A stretch of 6,232 bases of DNA from Flavobacteriia bacterium (GCA_949516455.1 CATILC010000102.1:1-6232); one strand, 5' to 3'. Shown: positions 1 to 6,159, numbered from the stretch's first letter. The notes: generated from the sequence alone by a model not told the origin. Made by a program: numbers and translations.

Positions 1-1064
1 CCGGTAGAACCGCCTACACTGACGGCCACGTCGTTGCCGATCACCTGGGCAGCCACCATCGTCAAAGCCTCTGGCTGGGTGGGATTCACCTTTCCGGGCA
101 TGATGGATGAACCGGGTTCGTTGTCGGGAATGATCAATTCCCCGATCCCGCAGCGCGGGCCAGAACTGAGCATCCGGATGTCGTTGCCGATCTTCATGAG
201 CGAGACGGCAAGACGCTTCAGGGAACCTGATAGTTCCACCATGGCATCGTGCGCTGCCAAGGCTTCAAATTTGTTTGGTGCCGTCACAAAAGGATATCCT
301 GTGAGCTGGGCAATGTGCGCAGCTACTTTTTCGGCATATCCCTCAGGCGTGTTGAGACCAGTTCCGACGGCAGTTCCGCCGAGGGCGAGTTCGGCAACCA
401 TCTTCTGGGCATTCTTTAGTGCCCGAATGCCGTTGTCCAATTGCTGCACATAGCCGCTGAATTCCTGTCCCACGGTTAGAGGCGTGGCATCCATGAAATG
501 CGTGCGTCCGGTCTTGACCACATGATCGAATTCGCTTGCTTTCGCGTCCAGGGTATTTCTCAGCAGTTCAATGCCGGGCAGGGTGGTTTCAGCGACACAT
601 CGGTAGGCAGCGATGTGCATGGCCGTTGGGAAGGTGTCGTTCGAAGACTGCGACTTGTTGACATCGTCGTTGGGATGGAGGACTTTTTTTTCATCACTCA
701 GTGCCCCTCCCTGGAGCACGTGGCCGCGGTTGGCGATCACCTCGTTGACGTTCATGTTCGATTGGGTACCCGAGCCGGTTTGCCAGACCACCAATGGAAA
801 TTCGTCATCGAGTTTCCCCTCAAGGATCTCATCACAGACACTGCCGATCCATTCGCTCTTTTGGGTGTCAAGCACTCCGAGTTCAGCATTTGTGCGTGCA
901 GCGGCTTTTTTCAGAAAGGCAAATGCATGAATGATCTCGATCGGCATACTCGCCTCCTGACCGATCTTGAAATTGTTCCTGCTGCGTTCGGTCTGGGCAC
1001 CCCAATAACGATTTGCTGGGACCTCAATGGGCCCCATGGTGTCCCGCTCGGTACGGTATTCCAT
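1..1064 (-). CDS. fumC: Fumarate hydratase class II, 3'-truncated by the window edge
   Basis: Class II (iron-independent, homotetrameric) fumarase, which interconverts fumarate and L-malate in the cytosolic TCA cycle. I translated the minus strand by hand from the ATG at 1064-1062 and found no stop over 354 codons. Family landmarks appear in order: TGSGTQSNMN at residues 96-105, HPNDDVN at 130-136, KSQSSND at 137-143, GRTHFMDATP at 186-195 (H189 aligns with the catalytic His of E. coli FumC) and the superfamily signature GSSIMPGKVNP at 318-328 (S319, K325, N327). E. coli FumC has 467 residues, so roughly 110 C-terminal residues lie beyond base 1. The ATG was chosen because the N-terminus (MEYRTERDTMGPIEVP) matches where class II fumarases begin; there is no Shine-Dalgarno sequence, as is usual in Bacteroidota. 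Aspartase and argininosuccinate lyase share the signature, but the overall motif set fits FumC much better. Confidence 0.96.
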   Translation of the reverse strand, partial: MEYRTERDTMGPIEVPANRYWGAQTERSRNNFKIGQEASMPIEIIHAFAFLKKAAARTNAELGVLDTQKSEWIGSVCDEILEGKLDDEFPLVVWQTGSGTQSNMNVNEVIANRGHVLQGGALSDEKKVLHPNDDVNKSQSSNDTFPTAMHIAAYRCVAETTLPGIELLRNTLDAKASEFDHVVKTGRTHFMDATPLTVGQEFSGYVQQLDNGIRALKNAQKMVAELALGGTAVGTGLNTPEGYAEKVAAHIAQLTGYPFVTAPNKFEALAAHDAMVELSGSLKRLAVSLMKIGNDIRMLSSGPRCGIGELIIPDNEPGSSIMPGKVNPTQPEALTMVAAQVIGNDVAVSVGGST

Positions 1065-1083
1065 GATGTAGAGATTTAAAGTG

Positions 1084-1112
1084 CAAATGTAGGGGGCAGC
1101 ACTAGCTGCAAA
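1084..1112 (-). promoter_or_regulatory. Bacteroidota-type promoter for fumC
   Basis: On the minus strand a -7 box TACATTTG (1091-1084) fits the Bacteroidota consensus TAnnTTTG exactly. A TTTG (1112-1109), 17 bases upstream, fits the -33 element. The predicted transcription start near 1078 leaves a leader of roughly 14 bases before the fumC ATG. The motif match is seen directly; promoter activity is inferred. Confidence 0.55.
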
Positions 1113-1125
1113 ACCCAATTTGGCG

Positions 1126-1133
1126 TACTTTTG
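1126..1133 (+). promoter_or_regulatory. Possible -7 box for the small membrane protein gene
   Basis: TACTTTTG on the plus strand fits TAnnTTTG and lies 14 bases before the ATG at 1148, which would give a very short leader. I see no convincing -33 TTTG at the expected distance, so only half of the promoter is supported. If real, it forms a back-to-back pair with the fumC promoter. Confidence 0.3.
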
Positions 1134-1147
1134 AGCAAACTTTGGAT

Positions 1148-1312
1148 ATGTTCGTCAAGCTGCTTGGGTTTTTTGCTTTCCTGTTCATTTTCCTCATGGG
1201 TTTCTCCATGTTGATCTTTCTCGCGGGCTTCGTTGGATATTGGATCACCATCAACTTTTTGGAAAAGATCAATCCAAAGTTGGCTTACAAGATCATTGGC
1301 CACAAGGAGTAA
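1148..1312 (+). CDS. Small single-pass membrane protein, 54 aa, unknown function
   Basis: The frame runs from ATG at 1148 to TAA at 1310-1312. Residues 4-35 are almost entirely hydrophobic (F, L, I, M, G, V, A), preceded by one Lys (K4). They are followed by a polar tail rich in Lys (NFLEKINPKLAYKIIGHKE), which gives a net-positive C-terminus after the membrane span. One transmembrane helix in the inner membrane is the simplest reading. The frame is open upstream only to a TAG at 1103, and ATG is the natural start; no Shine-Dalgarno sequence is visible. The gene is transcribed away from fumC and converges on der, ending 16 bases from der's stop. A 75-codon minus-strand frame covers the same bases, but its composition looks like the antisense of an F/L-rich membrane helix and it would overlie the fumC promoter, so I prefer the plus strand. 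I recognise no family and assign no function. Confidence 0.6.
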   Translation: MFVKLLGFFAFLFIFLMGFSMLIFLAGFVGYWITINFLEKINPKLAYKIIGHKE

Positions 1313-1328
1313 GACCTCCTAATTCCTC

Positions 1329-2633
1329 TTATTTTTTCCGAATGTAGATCTGTACAGGTGAACCCTTCAGGTCGAACCTCTTGCGCAATTGCCTTTCCAG
1401 GTATCGCTTGTAGGGATCCTTTACATACTGTGGAAGGTTGGCAAAAAACACGAATTGTGGATAGCGCGTCGGCAACTGGGTGATGTACTTGATCTTGATG
1501 TATTTGCCTTTGACCGAGGGCGGAGGATAGGCTTCGATCAACGGCAAGAGTTCCTGATTCAGTTTGGAGGTCGATATTCGCGTCTTCCGTCTTTGGTGAA
1601 CAGCAATGCCTTCTTCCAGGGCCTTGAGCAATCGCTGTTTTTTCAATGCCGAGACAAAGAGAATAGGGATGTCCATGGAAGGCGCGATCTTCTCTTCGAT
1701 CCGCTGGGTGAATTGCTTGACCGATTGGGCATCTTTTTCAACCAGATCCCACTTGTTCACCAGGATGACCAGGCCCTTGTTGTTCTTCTCTGCCAGATGG
1801 AATACATTCAGGTCTTGTGTCTCAAATCCTTGTTCCGCATCGATGAGCAGGAAGCAGACATCGCAGTGCTCGATGGATCGAATACTGCGCATATTCGAGT
1901 AGAATTCGAGGTTCTCGTGCACCTTGGTCTTTTTCCGAAGGCCGGCAGTGTCGACCAATATGAAGTCGTGGTTGAATTGACGGTAGCGTGTATGCACCGA
2001 GTCGCGTGTCGTTCCTGCAATATCCGTGACGATGTTCCGATCCTCTCCTGTGAGCGCATTGATGAAACTGGATTTGCCCACATTGGGCCGACCGATGACC
2101 GCAAATCGGGGAAGTTCGCTTTCGTCCTCTTCGCTGGTTTCCGGCATTTCTTCGATCACCTGATCGAGCAGTTCGCCGGTACCCGATCCGTTGTTGGCGG
2201 AAATGGGAAAGAAGGCATCGAATCCAAGGGCATAGAATTCGGCGGCATCCGCCTGGTCCTTGCTGCTGTCCACTTTGTTCACCACCAAATAGATGGGTTT
2301 TTTCACGGGACGAAGCAATTGAGCGATCTCCTTGTCGGTGGGATGCATGCCGTCTTGGCTGTCCACGAGAAACAGAATGGCCGTGGCCTCGTCGATGGCC
2401 AATTCCACCTGGCGCCGGATCTCCTCTTCAAATACGTCTTCACTCCCAGAGATGTAGCCACCGGTGTCAATGATCGAGAACTCTTGCCCATTCCAGTCGC
2501 TTCGGCCGTAGTGCCTGTCGCGGGTCACACCGGAGGTTGGATCCACAATGGCATCGCGTCTTTGGGTGAGGCGGTTGAAAAGCGTCGACTTGCCCACATT
2601 GGGTCTTCCGACGATGGCAATGAGGTTTCCCAT
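1329..2633 (-). CDS. der: GTPase Der (EngA), ribosome assembly
   Basis: A 434-residue essential GTPase with two tandem G domains and a C-terminal KH-like domain, which acts in late 50S subunit assembly. G domain 1 shows the P-loop GRPNVGKS at residues 9-16, DTGG at 56-59, NKVD at 119-122 and a SAN G5-like motif near 145. An acidic linker (EEMPETSEEDESE, about 161-173) leads to G domain 2: GRPNVGKS at 181-188, DTAG at 228-231, NKWD at 293-296 and SAL at 328-330. The KH-like domain fills about 350-434 and ends in a basic tail (QIYIRKK). The length is typical for the family and all motifs are intact. The start at 2633 is fixed by the conserved N-terminus MGNLIAIVGRPNVGKS, with no Shine-Dalgarno sequence. 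Only three bases separate it from the era stop, so translation is probably coupled on a shared transcript. The stop is TAA. Confidence 0.98.
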   Translation of the reverse strand: MGNLIAIVGRPNVGKSTLFNRLTQRRDAIVDPTSGVTRDRHYGRSDWNGQEFSIIDTGGYISGSEDVFEEEIRRQVELAIDEATAILFLVDSQDGMHPTDKEIAQLLRPVKKPIYLVVNKVDSSKDQADAAEFYALGFDAFFPISANNGSGTGELLDQVIEEMPETSEEDESELPRFAVIGRPNVGKSSFINALTGEDRNIVTDIAGTTRDSVHTRYRQFNHDFILVDTAGLRKKTKVHENLEFYSNMRSIRSIEHCDVCFLLIDAEQGFETQDLNVFHLAEKNNKGLVILVNKWDLVEKDAQSVKQFTQRIEEKIAPSMDIPILFVSALKKQRLLKALEEGIAVHQRRKTRISTSKLNQELLPLIEAYPPPSVKGKYIKIKYITQLPTRYPQFVFFANLPQYVKDPYKRYLERQLRKRFDLKGSPVQIYIRKK

Positions 2634-2636
2634 GGG

Positions 2637-3569
2637 CTATGGATTGTATCCGAATCGTTTGAGTTGTCGGTCGCTCTTGCGCCAATCTTTACTGACCTTG
2701 ATGTACAGCTCCAGAAAGACTGTCTTTCCAAGAAATACCTTCAATTGCTTTCTGGATCGCTCGGCCAGCTTGCGCAATGCCTTCCCCTGATGACCGATGA
2801 GGATGCCCTTCTGACTGTCCCGGCTCACATGGATCACTGCCCGGATCTCGTGCCGTTCTGCGCCTTCAGCAAAAGATTCGATCTCGACCTCGCAGGAGTA
2901 GGGGACCTCCTGTTCATAGAGCTGAAGGATGTTCTCCCGGATGATCTCGGATGTGAAGAAGCGCTCGTTCCGGTCGGTCAGTGTTTCGCCGTCAAAATAG
3001 GCCGGTCCTTCTGGCAAGAGTTCGATCAGGCGCTGCAGCAGGTAATCGGTCTGAAATTCGTGCAATGCTGAGATTGGTATGATCTCCGCCCGCGGATGAA
3101 CGGACTGCCAATGGGCATGCAGCGCTTCAAGTTTTTCCTGGTCGGTCTGGTCGACCTTATTGATCAAAAGCAGCAGTGGGGCCGGATGATCATTGATCTT
3201 CTCAAGCACTTTTTCGTCCCGGATGGCCCGGGTTTCGGGTTCGACCACATAAAGCAGAATGTCTGCGTCTTCCAAGGCCGAAGAAACAAAGCCCATCATC
3301 TTTCGCTGTAGGGAATAGGCGGGCTCGATGATGCCTGGCGTATCGCTGAAGACCATTTGATGGTCGGGGCCGTTCACAATGCCAAGGATCCTGTGCCGGG
3401 TGGTTTGTGCCTTGGCCGTGGTGCTGCATAGCCGCTCACCGACCAGTGCGTTCATCAGGGTGGACTTGCCCACATTCGGATTGCCGATGATATTGATGAA
3501 GCCGCTTTTCACGCCGCAAAGGTCGCAATAATGCAGGCTTCGGGATTCAGCGGTCAGCCCCTCTTTCAT
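2637..3569 (-). CDS. era: GTPase Era, 16S rRNA-binding 30S assembly factor
   Basis: Era binds the 3' end of 16S rRNA through its KH domain and checks 30S maturation. Counting from the ATG at 3569 (310 aa): P-loop GNPNVGKS at 29-36, switch I with AQTTRHR around 54-60, DTPG at 76-79, NKVD at 137-140, SAL at 167-169. The KH domain occupies about 215-300, with its GHQGK loop at 259-263 and the family hallmark ending KVSKDWRK at 291-298. The open frame continues upstream of 3569, but that part overlaps the lipoprotein gene and is not Era-like. The start is uncertain. Family similarity begins only at KSGFINIIGNPNVGKS, just after a GTG at 3512-3510, which would give a 291-residue protein close to the usual Era length. 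The 19 extra residues from the ATG include an unusual CDLC. I report the ATG as the outer limit and regard the GTG as a serious alternative. The stop is TAG. Confidence 0.95.
   Translation of the reverse strand: MKEGLTAESRSLHYCDLCGVKSGFINIIGNPNVGKSTLMNALVGERLCSTTAKAQTTRHRILGIVNGPDHQMVFSDTPGIIEPAYSLQRKMMGFVSSALEDADILLYVVEPETRAIRDEKVLEKINDHPAPLLLLINKVDQTDQEKLEALHAHWQSVHPRAEIIPISALHEFQTDYLLQRLIELLPEGPAYFDGETLTDRNERFFTSEIIRENILQLYEQEVPYSCEVEIESFAEGAERHEIRAVIHVSRDSQKGILIGHQGKALRKLAERSRKQLKVFLGKTVFLELYIKVSKDWRKSDRQLKRFGYNP
3515..3522 (-). promoter_or_regulatory. Candidate -7 box next to the alternative era start
   Basis: The minus strand reads GACCTTTG immediately followed by CGGC and the GTG at 3512. 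This matches TAnnTTTG except for G instead of T at the first position. No clear -33 TTTG lies upstream. If active, it would produce a nearly leaderless era transcript starting at the GTG and would exclude the upstream ATG. It may equally be coding sequence for the residues DLCG. Confidence 0.22.
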
Positions 3570-3616
3570 GCAGCCGTATCCTGCCCTCGGTTTCCATACA
3601 GAATATCCGCAGTTGG

Positions 3617-4843
3617 TTAAAACGGATCGGTCTTTAGAAAGCCAAAAGCGCCGTTGTCTATCGCCAGAAGCGCACCGCCATCGGCGGTCAATAAGACGGC
3701 CTCTCCCGCCCAATCCGTCCCGTCGGCTTCCTGGAATGTGGTCTGCCATTCGATCTGTCCAGCTGCATCGATCTTGATCAGGTAAGCAGCCCACTGGTCC
3801 GATCGCGTCTGGCTGGTCGCACAGAATCCACTATAGCTGTATTCATCTCCCGTGCCCGCCACCACTAGACATCCCCCGTCTGCTGTGCATTTTATGTCCC
3901 AGGCTTCGTCGTGAATGTATTCGGGGTCGAATCCTCTCGGATTTCCCGCCCAGACCTCCCAAAGCTTCAGTCCATTGGGATCGATCTTCATGGTGTATGT
4001 ATCCCAGTTTGCCCGGCTTGAACGACTGTGGCCCGTGAGGAAAATATTTCCTTGCAGATCGATATCCATTCCGAAGTTGTGATCGTCGGAGGGGCCGCCA
4101 TAGGCCTGCTGCCATTGGACCTCCAGAGAATCGTTCAGCTTCAGGAGCGAATAATCCTGTGCATCTTCATTGAGTCCGCTGATATAAATGCCATCATTCG
4201 AACGTTTCACACGATAGGCATGAGCCATATACATTCCTATGGATCGGCTTTCTATTAGATTGAATTGGGCGTCCAAGAGGCTGATCAGCCCAGTTCCCTC
4301 AGCAAAAAAAGTATTCAGGCCATCTGCTGCATGGTGATAACCAACGGCAAGGTATCCAGTGCCATATGGGATGGCTTGCTCGAATGCGTCCTCGCCGCCC
4401 AATTCATAGGTCTTGCTGGCGATAGGTTGTCCACTGGAACGATCGATCTGAACGATGCAACTGTTTCCATCGATCTGACCAATAATGACATAGCTGTTCG
4501 TTGTTTCGATCAGAGAATTGGCCATTTGTATGCCCAGATCGCCCAGCTCTGTTTTCCATAAAAGCGTCCCTTGGTCATCGATTTTCACCACAAACATCTT
4601 GGCCTGCGGAGGAGCACCTGTTTCTCCGAGCTGAATAAAGCCGCCATCAGAGCAGGCATGAAGGAAATGTCCATGTGATTCCTGTTGTGAACCATTGAAG
4701 TGTTTCATCCAGGATATGCCCGGAGCGTTCGTATTGGTGACAGGAACGCAGGTCGAAGCGGGGTCCCGCTCGTCACTGCACGATGATATGCACAGGAATA
4801 AGAGCAGTGAAATACAAAATGTCCAGATATCTTCTTTGTGCAT
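3617..4843 (-). CDS. Exported lipoprotein with beta-propeller-like repeats, unknown function
   Basis: A 408-residue protein. Residues 1-21 form a lipoprotein signal peptide: a charged start, a hydrophobic stretch ISLLLFLCI, then the lipobox ISSC with C22 as the lipidated residue. The mature protein begins CSDERD and is probably anchored to the outer membrane. The body repeats a two-part module. One part is of the form KIDxxGxxxW (K87-W96, K286-W295, K357-W366, and a looser copy K235-W244). The other is a DGG-hydrophobic strand (D66-G68, D322-G324, D388-G390), often followed by a short G-x-T/G turn. This alternation is typical of beta-propeller blades in Bacteroidota surface proteins; the fold is inferred. 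I see no enzyme motif and no T9SS signal, and the protein ends cleanly at GFLKTDPF with TAA. The ATG at 4843 is the start that precedes the signal peptide. It lies 47 bases upstream of era on the same strand, so read-through into era-der is plausible. Confidence 0.85.
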   Translation of the reverse strand: MHKEDIWTFCISLLLFLCISSCSDERDPASTCVPVTNTNAPGISWMKHFNGSQQESHGHFLHACSDGGFIQLGETGAPPQAKMFVVKIDDQGTLLWKTELGDLGIQMANSLIETTNSYVIIGQIDGNSCIVQIDRSSGQPIASKTYELGGEDAFEQAIPYGTGYLAVGYHHAADGLNTFFAEGTGLISLLDAQFNLIESRSIGMYMAHAYRVKRSNDGIYISGLNEDAQDYSLLKLNDSLEVQWQQAYGGPSDDHNFGMDIDLQGNIFLTGHSRSSRANWDTYTMKIDPNGLKLWEVWAGNPRGFDPEYIHDEAWDIKCTADGGCLVVAGTGDEYSYSGFCATSQTRSDQWAAYLIKIDAAGQIEWQTTFQEADGTDWAGEAVLLTADGGALLAIDNGAFGFLKTDPF

Positions 4844-4869
4844 GCTGCGGTTTTGTCTTTAGAGAGTTG

Positions 4870-4877
4870 CAAATGCA
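4870..4877 (-). promoter_or_regulatory. Possible -7 box for the lipoprotein gene
   Basis: The minus strand reads TGCATTTG followed by C, close to the Bacteroidota -7 consensus and very similar to the fumC box TACATTTGC. It lies 26 bases upstream of the lipoprotein ATG. No properly spaced -33 TTTG is visible; the nearest TTG gives only a 14-base spacer. Support is therefore partial. Confidence 0.3.
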
Positions 4878-4964
4878 GAACGCAAAAATGACAACTTATT
4901 GGCATGGCGGTCCTTCTTTCTCCAGTCCAGAACTGCTTTCACCTACAGCCATTTAACAAAAAAC

Positions 4965-5029
4965 TGTGGATAAATCCAGATGTTATTTCTGGCTGAATAT
5001 TCCATAACATATTCTATTTCAACAGAATA
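4965..5029. promoter_or_regulatory. AT-rich divergent intergenic block with a DnaA-box 9-mer and three inverted repeats
   Basis: Bases 4965-4973 read TGTGGATAA, the complement of the perfect DnaA box TTATCCACA. Overlapping it is a palindrome, TGGAT-AA-ATCCA (4967-4978). Two more inverted repeats follow: TGTTAT/ATAACA (4981-4986 and 5004-5009, 17-base spacer) and TATTCT/AGAATA (5010-5015 and 5024-5029, 8-base loop). The block lies just upstream of the ATG at 5042 and is clearly richer in A+T than its surroundings. An operator or hairpin role is possible. A lone DnaA box is not evidence of an origin, and one would be expected by chance in about one of twenty windows of this size. Confidence 0.3.
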
Positions 5030-5041
5030 AAAAGTATCATC

Positions 5042-5776
5042 ATGAAACATAGTTTCTTTTTTCTTGTGTTTTTGGTCTTCGGTGTCCATGCGCAGACCAT
5101 CAACAGTCCGAACATTCCCCAATGGGGCATGACCATGAACTTCGATCAGTTCAATGACACCGTTTCGGTGAGTGCCTCTGGCCCTTGGGATTTTTCTTCT
5201 GTACAACCGGCAAGTACCAACACCATGGCCATGCTGCCCATCAGTGCTTCGTCGAATGCATCCAATTATCCGGATGCGACCCATGTGCTGCAAAGTGCAA
5301 ACGGAGAGTTCTTTTTCACTTATGATTCAGTGGGCCTCAAGACCTATGGAAAAGTCACCTCATCGACCACTGCGAGTTATGCCAATCCCTTGACCATGGT
5401 GCCTTTCCCTTTGGATGCATCAACCACGCACGTGGACAGCATAGCTTCCACATTGGTCTGGAATGGTCTGACCGCCAATGTGACAGACAAGGCCGAAGTC
5501 CAGGGAATAGCTTCTGGTACAGTGACCGTGCCCGATGGAGTGAGTTATCAAAATGCGGTGGTGCTTTCCACCAAGCGCACCACAGTGACCGGGCCCTCCC
5601 CGTTCGGTACCTACCTCACGGTTGTTGAACATTCCAAGAGCTTCTGGTTGCCCAATTATCCGCTTCCTGTGGTTGAAGTGCTTCATGTCTTTTCCAATGG
5701 AAGCTTGGTTTTCAAACGCTCTTTGTTCCTGCAGGAATTCACCTCCTTCGGCAATGAAGAAGTGTTGGGCAGTTAG
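5042..5776 (+). CDS. Secreted protein of unknown function, cut short by an in-frame TAG
   Basis: A 244-codon frame from ATG at 5042 to TAG at 5774-5776. Residues 1-17 form a Sec signal peptide: MKHS, a hydrophobic run FFFLVFLVFG, then VHA with likely cleavage before Q18. The mature part is Ser/Thr/Val-rich with alternating hydrophobic residues, suggesting an all-beta extracellular domain. It contains WDFSSVQ near residue 49, a pattern I associate with uncharacterised T9SS cargo, but I recognise no catalytic motif. The key oddity is that the frame continues past the TAG, with no shift, into a complete T9SS sorting domain ending at 6001. The gene is best read as the front part of a 319-residue cargo protein. 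As written, the product would reach the periplasm but lack the signal for crossing the outer membrane. No clear -7 box precedes it. It could be a pseudogene, a sequencing error at one base, or a site of stop readthrough. Confidence 0.8.
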   Translation: MKHSFFFLVFLVFGVHAQTINSPNIPQWGMTMNFDQFNDTVSVSASGPWDFSSVQPASTNTMAMLPISASSNASNYPDATHVLQSANGEFFFTYDSVGLKTYGKVTSSTTASYANPLTMVPFPLDASTTHVDSIASTLVWNGLTANVTDKAEVQGIASGTVTVPDGVSYQNAVVLSTKRTTVTGPSPFGTYLTVVEHSKSFWLPNYPLPVVEVLHVFSNGSLVFKRSLFLQEFTSFGNEEVLGS

Positions 5777-6001
5777 GTTTCTGTCTGTCCAAATCCCGTG
5801 CTCAATGAATTGCACATTCAGTCAAACAAACCGAGTGAGGTGCGTATCTGCGATGCGTTGGGTAGGGAGTTGTACAAAAAAGATGCGGCGGGTTCGCTAC
5901 TGGATCAGGTCATCGATATGAGCAGATTTGCTCCTGGTCATTATCTCGTGTCGATCGACAATGGCGATGGTGTGACCTGGCGAAAAGTGATCAAGGAGTA
6001 G
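5777..6001 (+). pseudogene. Detached T9SS type A C-terminal sorting domain of the preceding gene
   Basis: The 74 codons after the TAG are in the same frame as the upstream coding sequence. They begin VSVCPNPVLNELHI, matching the V-x-x-Y-PNP-x-x-x-x-L-x-I opening of type A sorting domains. Next comes VRICDALGRELYKK (the V-x-I-x-D-x-x-G-R strand pair), then SRFAPGHYLVSIDNGDG and the terminal WRKVIKE, which matches the usual G-x-Y-x-V...K-x-x-K ending. This domain sends cargo through the outer-membrane T9SS translocon, after which it is normally removed. The reading frame is fully preserved, so the interrupting stop looks recent. The position usually held by Tyr before PNP is Cys (TGT). A GTG at 5798 could in principle restart translation, but a sorting domain made alone would lack a Sec signal and do nothing. 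The final stop is TAG. Confidence 0.8.
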
Positions 6002-6025
6002 CGCGAATACATTCTCGATTGCATT

Positions 6026-6054
6026 AAAAAGCCCGGGCGTTTGCCCAGGCTTTT
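6026..6054. terminator. Bidirectional Rho-independent terminator, copy 1
   Basis: The stem AAAAGCCCGGGC (6027-6038) pairs with GCCCAGGCTTTT (6043-6054) around the loop GTTT, with one C/A mismatch. On the plus strand it closes the T9SS cargo gene 25 bases after its stop. On the minus strand it has an even better T-run (complement of 6026-6030). The adjoining tRNA-like tail lies on the minus strand, which suggests the hairpin was originally a tRNA terminator in that orientation. Confidence 0.8.
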
Positions 6055-6057
6055 GGC
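6026..6057. repeat. Direct repeat copy 1 (terminator module)
   Basis: These 32 bases recur at 6201-6232 with a single difference: T at 6042 versus G at 6217, in the hairpin loop. The spacing is 175 bases. Identity extends beyond the stem into the flanking GGC, so the copies are related by duplication and not merely by shared hairpin structure. In this copy the sequence continues into a tRNA-like tail. Confidence 0.8.
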
Positions 6058-6058
6058 T

Positions 6059-6101
6059 AGTAGCGGGGACAGGATTGCTCGCTCTGCGGCGCTCGCGGAC
6101 C
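6059..6101 (-). repeat. tRNA 3'-end-like remnant linked to the terminator repeat
   Basis: The minus strand of 6059-6076 reads AATCCTGTCCCCGCTACT. This looks like the 3' half of a tRNA T-arm plus acceptor strand and resembles the Bacteroidota initiator tRNA-Met end, immediately followed by its terminator. Upstream, where TTCG and the 5' half of the T-arm should be, lies a GC-rich insert containing GCTCGC twice on the plus strand (6077-6082 and 6091-6096). No matching anticodon arm, D-arm or 5' acceptor strand is present, so this is not a functional tRNA. The tRNA identity is from memory of such ends and needs a search. Confidence 0.4.
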
Positions 6102-6131
6102 ATGGGTAGGGGAGCATCAAGCCAAAAACCT

Positions 6132-6159
6132 GTGTTGGCTTCGCAACACGTCCTTTTTT
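6132..6159 (+). terminator. Hairpin followed by T-run, possible terminator
   Basis: GTGTTG (6132-6137) pairs with CAACAC (6144-6149) around the loop GCTTCG. Four bases later comes a run of six T (6154-6159). The stem is short and the T-run slightly distant, so this is a weak or secondary terminator on the plus strand, located between the two copies of the stronger module. Confidence 0.4.

Noticed and set aside
1076..1303. 75-codon minus-strand frame between fumC and der
   Set aside because: It overlaps the better-supported plus-strand membrane protein, covers the fumC promoter, and its charged core looks like antisense of an F/L-rich helix.
1305..1337. Terminator between the small membrane gene and der
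   Set aside because: The hairpin AGGAG/CTCCT (1305-1309, 1316-1320) has only five pairs, overlaps the stop codon, and the T-run is 12 bases away.
1389..3071. 560-codon plus-strand frame across der and era
   Set aside because: It is wholly antisense to two unmistakable GTPases and has no recognisable domain; a long shadow frame caused by codon composition.
3570..3794. N-terminal extension of era up to 385 residues
   Set aside because: The added segment overlaps the end of the lipoprotein gene in another frame and shows no Era-like or other recognisable sequence.
4965..5029. Replication origin
   Set aside because: There is only one DnaA box, with no box cluster and no origin-associated genes nearby.
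5774..5776. Reassigned UAG codon or alternative genetic code
   Set aside because: TAG also terminates era (2637-2639) and the sorting-domain frame (5999-6001), and no other gene in the window contains an internal TAG.
6059..6132. Complete tRNA gene on the minus strand
   Set aside because: Only a 3' T-arm/acceptor-like segment is present; no paired 5' acceptor strand, D-arm or anticodon arm can be drawn.
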